NCBI RefSeq assembly: GCF_030718205.1
Contig: NZ_JAUZQF010000006.1
Span: forward strand, 248,001 to 312,000
From: Nonomuraea turcica
Lineage (GTDB): Bacteria; Actinomycetota; Actinomycetes; Streptosporangiales; Streptosporangiaceae
Length of the DNA: 64,000 nt
Reading direction: 5' to 3'
Shown here: piece after piece, positions 59,429 to 64,000 of the stretch
Layout of the letters: each line of letters opens with the position of its first letter
Numbering within the stretch: position 1 is the first letter of the stretch
Translations under genes and position numbers: made by a program
Notes under the pieces: model-generated
What the model was told of the DNA's origin: nothing
Databases searched by the model: none
What the model saw: the letters and a program-made list of their open reading frames with translations, nothing else

Positions 59429-60818
59429 CCGCCTCCTTGCCGATCATGCCCTTGTCGAGCCTGAGCTCGAGCAGGAACTTGTATGCCTGCCCCACCACCG
59501 GCCCGGGCCCGATGCCCAGGATGCGCTGGATCTCGTTGCCGTCGAGCTCAGGCCTGATCTTGGCCAGCTCTTCTTCCTCGGCGAGCCTGGCGATGCGCTC
59601 CTCGAGGTGGTCGTAGGTCCGCGACAGCGCGGCCGCCTTGCGCTTGTTGCGCGTGGTGCAGTCGGCCCTGGTCAGCTTGTGCAGCCGGTCCAGCAGGTGC
59701 CCGGCGTCGCGTACGTAGCGGCGCACGGCGCTGTCGGTCCACTCGCCCGTCCCGTAGCCGTGGAAGCGCAGGTGCAGCTCAACCAGCCGGGCGACGTCGG
59801 ACACCACGTCCTTGGGGAACTTCAGCTCGCTCATGCGCTTCTTGGTCAGCTGAGCGCCGACCACCTCGTGGTGGTGGAACGACACCCGCCCGCCCGCCTC
59901 GTGACGGCGGGTCTTCGGCTTGCCGATGTCGTGCAGGAGCGCCGCCCAGCGCAGGATCCGGTCCGGCTTGCCGTCCTCCTCCTGCGCGATGGCCTGGTCG
60001 AGCACGGTCAGCGAGTGCTCGTAGACGTCCTTGTGCCGGTGGTGCTCGTCGATCTCCAGGCGCAGCTTGGGCAGCTCGGGCAGCACGTGCGCGGCCAGTC
60101 CGGTCTCCACCAGCAGTCGCAGGCCCTCCCGCGGGTTGGCGCCGCAGACGAGCTTGTCGAGCTCGTCGCGGATGCGCTCGGCTGAGACGATCTCGATGCG
60201 CTCGGCCATCGCGGTCATGGCGGCCACCGCCTGCGCGTCCACGGCGAACCCGAGCTGCGAGGCGAACCTGGCGGCACGCAGCATGCGCAGCGGGTCGTCA
60301 CCGAACGACTGCTCGGGGGTGCCGGGCGTGCGCAGCAATTTGGCCGCCAGGTCGCCGAGCCCGCCGTACGGGTCGACGAACGCGTGTCCCGGCAGGCGCA
60401 CCGCCATGGCGTTGACCGCGAAGTCACGCCGCTCCAGATCGGTCTCCAGCGTCTCGCCGTACATGACCTCGGGCTTGCGCGACTTCGGGTCGTAGGCCTC
60501 GCTGCGGTAGGTGGTGATCTCGAGCAGCCAGTTGCCCTTGCGCAGGCCGACCGTGCCGAAGTCGATGCCGATCGTCCACACCGCGTCGGCCCAGGCCCTG
60601 ATGATCTCCAGCACCTGCTCGGGGCGGGCGTCAGTGGTCAGGTCGAGATCGTTGCCGCTGCGGCCGAGCAGGAGGTCGCGCACGGGACCGCCCACGAGGG
60701 CCAGCTCGTGGCCCTTCGCAGCGAAAAGGCGGCCGAGCTCGTCGGCCACCGGGGCGATCTTGCGGAACAGGTCGGTCATGGCCCGCTGCTGGCTTTCGGT
60801 CAAAGTTGAGTCGGACAA
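59379..60818 (-). CDS. cca: CCA tRNA nucleotidyltransferase with HD domain
   Basis: The ~479-residue enzyme adds or repairs the 3' CCA of tRNAs. The nucleotidyltransferase head has LALVGGPVRDLLLGRSGNDL and DLDLTTDA (catalytic Asp pair), the RRDFAVNAMAVR and DPLRMLRAARFASQLGF blocks; an HD domain follows (AALLHDIGKPKTRR, ~300). The start TTG 60818 includes LTESQQRAMTDLFRKIAP, which resembles relatives; ATG 60779 is a shorter alternative and GTG 60872 a longer one. It shares 50 bases with the convergent MFS gene. Confidence 0.93.
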   Translation of the reverse strand: MSDSTLTESQQRAMTDLFRKIAPVADELGRLFAAKGHELALVGGPVRDLLLGRSGNDLDLTTDARPEQVLEIIRAWADAVWTIGIDFGTVGLRKGNWLLEITTYRSEAYDPKSRKPEVMYGETLETDLERRDFAVNAMAVRLPGHAFVDPYGGLGDLAAKLLRTPGTPEQSFGDDPLRMLRAARFASQLGFAVDAQAVAAMTAMAERIEIVSAERIRDELDKLVCGANPREGLRLLVETGLAAHVLPELPKLRLEIDEHHRHKDVYEHSLTVLDQAIAQEEDGKPDRILRWAALLHDIGKPKTRRHEAGGRVSFHHHEVVGAQLTKKRMSELKFPKDVVSDVARLVELHLRFHGYGTGEWTDSAVRRYVRDAGHLLDRLHKLTRADCTTRNKRKAAALSRTYDHLEERIARLAEEEELAKIRPELDGNEIQRILGIGPGPVVGQAYKFLLELRLDKGMIGKEAATEALQEWARANAAGA

Positions 60819-60945
60819 ACCGGGTCGGGTCCTTTGTCGGTCTGAACTTCCGGAACATATCCCCCGAGCCACACCGGGTCCGGGTTACCGTCGGTCAAGG
60901 GACCGTCGGGGGCCATGGCAACGAGGCTGAGGCTAGGAGGTCTAT

Positions 60946-61470
60946 ATGAAGGACGCCCTCGCGATCCACCGCTGGCTCCTCGCACACCAGGTCCATCATG
61001 AGATCGTACGCCTTCCGCGCCCTATGACTTGCGCGGACGAACTACCCGAGACGCTCTCCGCCGCGCCCGAGAGGTGCCTGATGGTCACGGTTTTCGAGGT
61101 CGCCACCAGGGTCGGCGGCGAGGCCGTCGTCGCGGTCGCCTCCTCGGTCGCGACTCCCCCACGTCCAGGAGCCGTAGGCGGACTGCTGGGCATGCGCCAG
61201 GTGCGGCCGGCCCCGGCCCACATCGTCAACGCGGCCACCGACTACGCCCACGGGCTGGTCTGCCCGCTGCTGCTGCCGGAGTCGCTGCCGATGCTCATCG
61301 ACGACCGGCTACGCGCCGACACCGAGCCCGTCTTCTCCGCCACCGGCGAACGCCACACCGCCCTCGCCATTCGCGCGCTCGACCTGCTGACCCTTCTGCC
61401 AGGCAAGACGGTCGACCTGTGCAGCACACGCCCCAGAGGATCACGTGAGGCGGTCGCGCGGCGGCACTGA
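60946..61470 (+). CDS. YbaK/aminoacyl-tRNA deacylase-like protein
   Basis: The 174-residue protein begins MKDALAIHRWLLAHQVHHEI after a perfect AGGAGG ribosome-binding site. The N-terminal helix-strand pattern and the VSLPRPMTCADELPETLSAA-like segment (actual RLPRPMTCADELPETLSAAP) resemble the YbaK/ProX editing-domain family, which hydrolyses misacylated Cys-tRNA-Pro and similar. It is divergent from cca, an attractive functional neighbour, but the activity is inferred from fold resemblance only. The last 20 residues look disordered. Confidence 0.68.
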   Translation: MKDALAIHRWLLAHQVHHEIVRLPRPMTCADELPETLSAAPERCLMVTVFEVATRVGGEAVVAVASSVATPPRPGAVGGLLGMRQVRPAPAHIVNAATDYAHGLVCPLLLPESLPMLIDDRLRADTEPVFSATGERHTALAIRALDLLTLLPGKTVDLCSTRPRGSREAVARRH

Positions 61471-61520
61471 ACCCGTAGCATTGCGGGCGTGCGTCGTCGT
61501 CCTCCAGCTCGGGCATCCGC

Positions 61521-63656
61521 GTGATCCGTAAGACCACGCTGCTCGCCGTGCTGTCCGCCGCGTTGCTCGCCCCTATGGTGGCCGCGGCGCCGAGCACGGC
61601 TGCCGCGATCACGAGCAGGCAATCGTTCGCCGTGACGATCTCGTCGATCACTCCGGACATCCCGAAGAACCTGACCGATGTGATCAAGTTCACCGGCACG
61701 GTGCGCAACGACACCGGCGCGCCGCAGTCGGGGTTGCGCGTACGGCTGCGTTATACGGCGCAGAAGTTCACCGACCGCGCCTTGATGGCGGCCTACCAGA
61801 CCGATCAGACCACCGCGACGCTGCCGAGCACGCCCTCCAGCAACTCGGCCAAGGACATCCCGCCGCTCGCGCCCGGCCAGACGGCGCGCTGGGAGTTCAC
61901 GGCGACGCCCGTGCAGCTGGGCCTGCGCGAGTTCGGCGTCTACCCGATCGCCGTGGACGTGTCGCAAAACCTGGTCTCACTGGCGGCCCAGCGGACCTAC
62001 CTCACCTACGCGCCGACCACGGTGCCCAAGCCACCGCGCAACAAGATGGCCATCGCGCTGCCCGTCATCGACCAGCCGCACCGGGCGACCGACGTCGACC
62101 CGGCGGCGGGGGCGAACGGCGAGGCCCTGTTCGTCGACGACAAGCTGAGCCAGTCGATCACCGGCAAGGGGCGGCTGGCCGACGTGGCGACCATCGCCCA
62201 GTCCGCGCCCAGCAGCGTCACGTGGTTCGTCGACCCCGCACTGCTCGACGACCTCGACATGATGACGAGAAACTACCGGGTCAGGACCAAGGACGGCGCG
62301 GAGCGCAAGCCGGCCAACGCCGAAGCCGGGCAGTGGCTGACGTCCATGCGCACCGCGCTGGCCGCCTCCCCCGTGGTCGCGGTCCCCTACGCCGATCCCG
62401 ACGTGGCCGCGCTCGCGCACCAAGGGCTGGACGACCTGCCTAACAGAGCGATCCAGCTAGGCGGGCAGAAGGCGAAGGCGTTGCTCAACCGCGACGACGT
62501 GAAGACCACCGTCAACTGGCCGGCCGCCGGATTGCTCGACCCCGACGCACTCGACCTGCTCTCAGTCAGCGACGACAAGGTGGGCACGGTCCTGCTCAAC
62601 TCGACCAACCTGCCGCCGCAGCCGCCGGTCACGTTCACACCCGACGCCGCCACGACGCTCGACTCGGTGAACGGCCCGGTCACCGCGCTGGTCGCGGACG
62701 CCGAGCTGAGCCGCCTGTTCGAGCCGACGGCCCCCACGTCCGTGCTGCTCAGCACCCAGCGCTTCATCGCCGAGACCGCGATGATCTCCGCAGAGGCCGG
62801 CCAAACCCAGCCGAGGTCGCTGGTCGTCGCCCCGTCGCGACGCTGGGATCCCAACCCGACGCTCGTCACCAGCCTGATCAAGGCCGCCAACCGCCTGCCG
62901 TGGCTGGAGCTGACCTCGCTGGAGTCCATCAAGCCGGGCAAGGCGTCGGTCCCGCGCGCCGGCCTGACCTACACCGATGAGGCGCGCAAGGAAGAGCTGA
63001 GCGGCAAATACCTGGGGCCGGTCAAGGAAGTCGCGTCGAAGGCGCAGCTCACGGCTCTGATCACGACGACGAGGACGCAGTCGAGCTTCGACGCGGCGGT
63101 GCTCAGGCTGACCTCGTCGGCCTGGCGCAACAGCACGCGCATGGGCCGCTCGGTGACCAACCGGGTGAACACGGCCGTCACTGAGCGGATGGACAAGGTC
63201 GAGATCGTCGAGGCACGGCCCGACCGGCCTAAGACGCTGGCCGGCAGCAACGGCGTCGTCCCCATCAGCGTGCGCAACTCCCTGGGCGCCCCCATCGCCC
63301 TGTACATCGACGTCAAGTCCAACAACGAGAAGCTGCTGCAGGTCAACTTCAAGCAAGACGAGCCCTTGTCCATCGGCGTCGGGCAGAGCGGCACGGTGCA
63401 GGTGCCGATGACCGCCACCAGTGGCACCAGCGGCGACACGACCGTGACGGTCCAGCTCAAGACCGCCGACGGCAAGGCTTATGGCGAACCGCAGCGGCTG
63501 ACCATCCGCACCACCGGCTACACCGGCGTCGCCTCGGTCATCGTGGGGGCGGCGCTCACCGTGATGCTCGCCGCCGTGGTGACGCGCGTGGTGCGGCGCA
63601 GGTCGGAGCGCAAGAGCGCGCGGGCCTCCAGGAACCGGGAAAGTGAGACCGTATGA
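61521..63656 (+). CDS. DUF6049 family exported protein with C-terminal membrane anchor
   Basis: The 711-residue protein has a signal peptide (~1-28, LLAVLSAALLAPMVAAAPS), a large extracellular region with an Ig-like start (ITPDIPKNLTDVIKFTGTVR) and a second Ig-like domain near 575-660, and a C-terminal transmembrane helix (~672-692) with a basic tail. This is the DUF6049 protein always found just before murJ in actinomycetes, suggesting an envelope-assembly role. GTG 61521 is the start; its stop overlaps the murJ ATG. Confidence 0.88.
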   Translation: MIRKTTLLAVLSAALLAPMVAAAPSTAAAITSRQSFAVTISSITPDIPKNLTDVIKFTGTVRNDTGAPQSGLRVRLRYTAQKFTDRALMAAYQTDQTTATLPSTPSSNSAKDIPPLAPGQTARWEFTATPVQLGLREFGVYPIAVDVSQNLVSLAAQRTYLTYAPTTVPKPPRNKMAIALPVIDQPHRATDVDPAAGANGEALFVDDKLSQSITGKGRLADVATIAQSAPSSVTWFVDPALLDDLDMMTRNYRVRTKDGAERKPANAEAGQWLTSMRTALAASPVVAVPYADPDVAALAHQGLDDLPNRAIQLGGQKAKALLNRDDVKTTVNWPAAGLLDPDALDLLSVSDDKVGTVLLNSTNLPPQPPVTFTPDAATTLDSVNGPVTALVADAELSRLFEPTAPTSVLLSTQRFIAETAMISAEAGQTQPRSLVVAPSRRWDPNPTLVTSLIKAANRLPWLELTSLESIKPGKASVPRAGLTYTDEARKEELSGKYLGPVKEVASKAQLTALITTTRTQSSFDAAVLRLTSSAWRNSTRMGRSVTNRVNTAVTERMDKVEIVEARPDRPKTLAGSNGVVPISVRNSLGAPIALYIDVKSNNEKLLQVNFKQDEPLSIGVGQSGTVQVPMTATSGTSGDTTVTVQLKTADGKAYGEPQRLTIRTTGYTGVASVIVGAALTVMLAAVVTRVVRRRSERKSARASRNRESETV

Positions 63657-64000
63657 GCCGCATGTTGCGTGCCAGCGCCATCATGGCGGCGGGCACGATG
63701 GTGTCCAGGGTCACCGGGTTCGTACGGACCATGGTGCTCGCGTACGCCATCGGCACGGCGGCTCTGGGCGACTCCTACAACGCGGCGTACGCGATCCCGT
63801 ACAGCATCCTCGACCTGCTGCTTCTGGGGGTGCTGAGCAGCGTCATCGTGCCGATGATCATCCGGGCGCAGCAGCACGACCCCGACGGCGGCCAGGCCTA
63901 CGAGCAGCGGCTGCTGACCGTGGCCACGGTCACGCTCGTGGGCGTCGCGGTGCTCGCGGTGTTCGCCGCGCCGCTGCTCATCGACCTCTACACCGACTGG
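63653..64000 (+). CDS. murJ: Lipid II flippase MurJ, N-terminal part (cut by window edge)
   Basis: The first 116 codons are present. The protein starts MSRMLRASAIMAAGTMVSRV followed by TGFVRTMVLAYAIGTAALGD and NAAYAIPYSILDLLLLGVLS, the first helices of the MviN/MurJ family, including the conserved Arg residues of the central cavity. It flips lipid II for peptidoglycan synthesis. In actinobacteria the protein often has a C-terminal pseudokinase extension, which lies beyond the window. ATG overlaps the DUF6049 stop (ATGA). Confidence 0.93.
   Translation, partial: MSRMLRASAIMAAGTMVSRVTGFVRTMVLAYAIGTAALGDSYNAAYAIPYSILDLLLLGVLSSVIVPMIIRAQQHDPDGGQAYEQRLLTVATVTLVGVAVLAVFAAPLLIDLYTDW

Overview
The window is a dense, very GC-rich stretch of actinobacterial chromosome. 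GTG and TTG starts are common, 4-base ATGA stop/start overlaps are frequent, and third positions are almost always G or C. Conserved blocks typical of actinomycetes are present: lysC-asd, recR with ybaB and dnaX, rpsF-ssb-rpsR-rplI, dnaB, padR-ino1, and cca with a DUF6049 gene and murJ. Together they suggest a filamentous actinomycete of the Streptosporangiales/Nonomuraea type. That placement is inferred from gene content and memory of protein style, not from a search. dnaA, recF and oriC are not in the window, but the gene content is that of an origin-proximal core region.

Layout. 1-2.4 kb: TetR regulator, F420-dependent oxidoreductase and an amidase cut by the window edge, with an operator-like palindrome. 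2.6-3.7 kb: secreted M15-type peptidase. 3.8-12.5 kb: core block on the minus strand (asd, lysC, a DUF5063 gene, recR, ybaB, then dnaX, SRP RNA) interrupted by a plus-strand GAF/SARP-like regulator; a plus-strand tRNA-Ser(GGA) follows. 12.6-17 kb: accessory-looking stretch (unrecognised exported proteins, a decayed reading frame, PHP phosphoesterase, LysE exporter). 17.1-20.4 kb: tandem membrane zinc metallopeptidases, a ParB-like small protein, a DUF4352 protein, tRNA-Ser(CGA). 20.4-26 kb: tadA with two associated proteins, upp, a cluster of small genes ending in a PH-domain membrane protein, an XRE-TPR regulator and a FadR-type regulator. 26-37.7 kb: catabolic, stress and regulatory genes, including a DnaN-family sliding clamp outside its usual context, a two-component system, an ABC exporter, Lrp, SoxR-like, universal stress and ECF41 sigma genes. 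37.9-48.2 kb: dnaB carrying a 404-residue intein, MATE and APC transporters, a polar amino-acid ABC importer and the rplI-rpsR-ssb-rpsF group. 48.4-64 kb: endonuclease IV, membrane glycosyltransferases, a class A penicillin-binding protein, DUF5318, padR-ino1, idi, MFS, cca, a YbaK-like gene, DUF6049 and the start of murJ.

Themes. Replication and repair genes (dnaX, recR, ybaB, dnaB, ssb, nfo, an extra clamp) are mixed with translation genes and cell-envelope genes (PBP, glycosyltransferases, murJ, DUF6049, ino1). Regulators mostly sit beside their probable targets, and several have a readable inverted or direct repeat next to them. The most notable items are a class 3-type intein splitting the DnaB P-loop, a group of DnaA-box-like sequences in the dnaB/MATE intergenic region, the orphan clamp, an ECF41 gene with a good match to its own promoter consensus, an 18/36-bp tandem repeat downstream of rplI, and an 11-codon leader frame coupled to a small gene at 22.8 kb. 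I did not find a clearly new multi-gene defence or biosynthetic system; the accessory genes at 12.6-15.2 kb and the small-gene cluster at 22.8-23.8 kb are the least explained parts.
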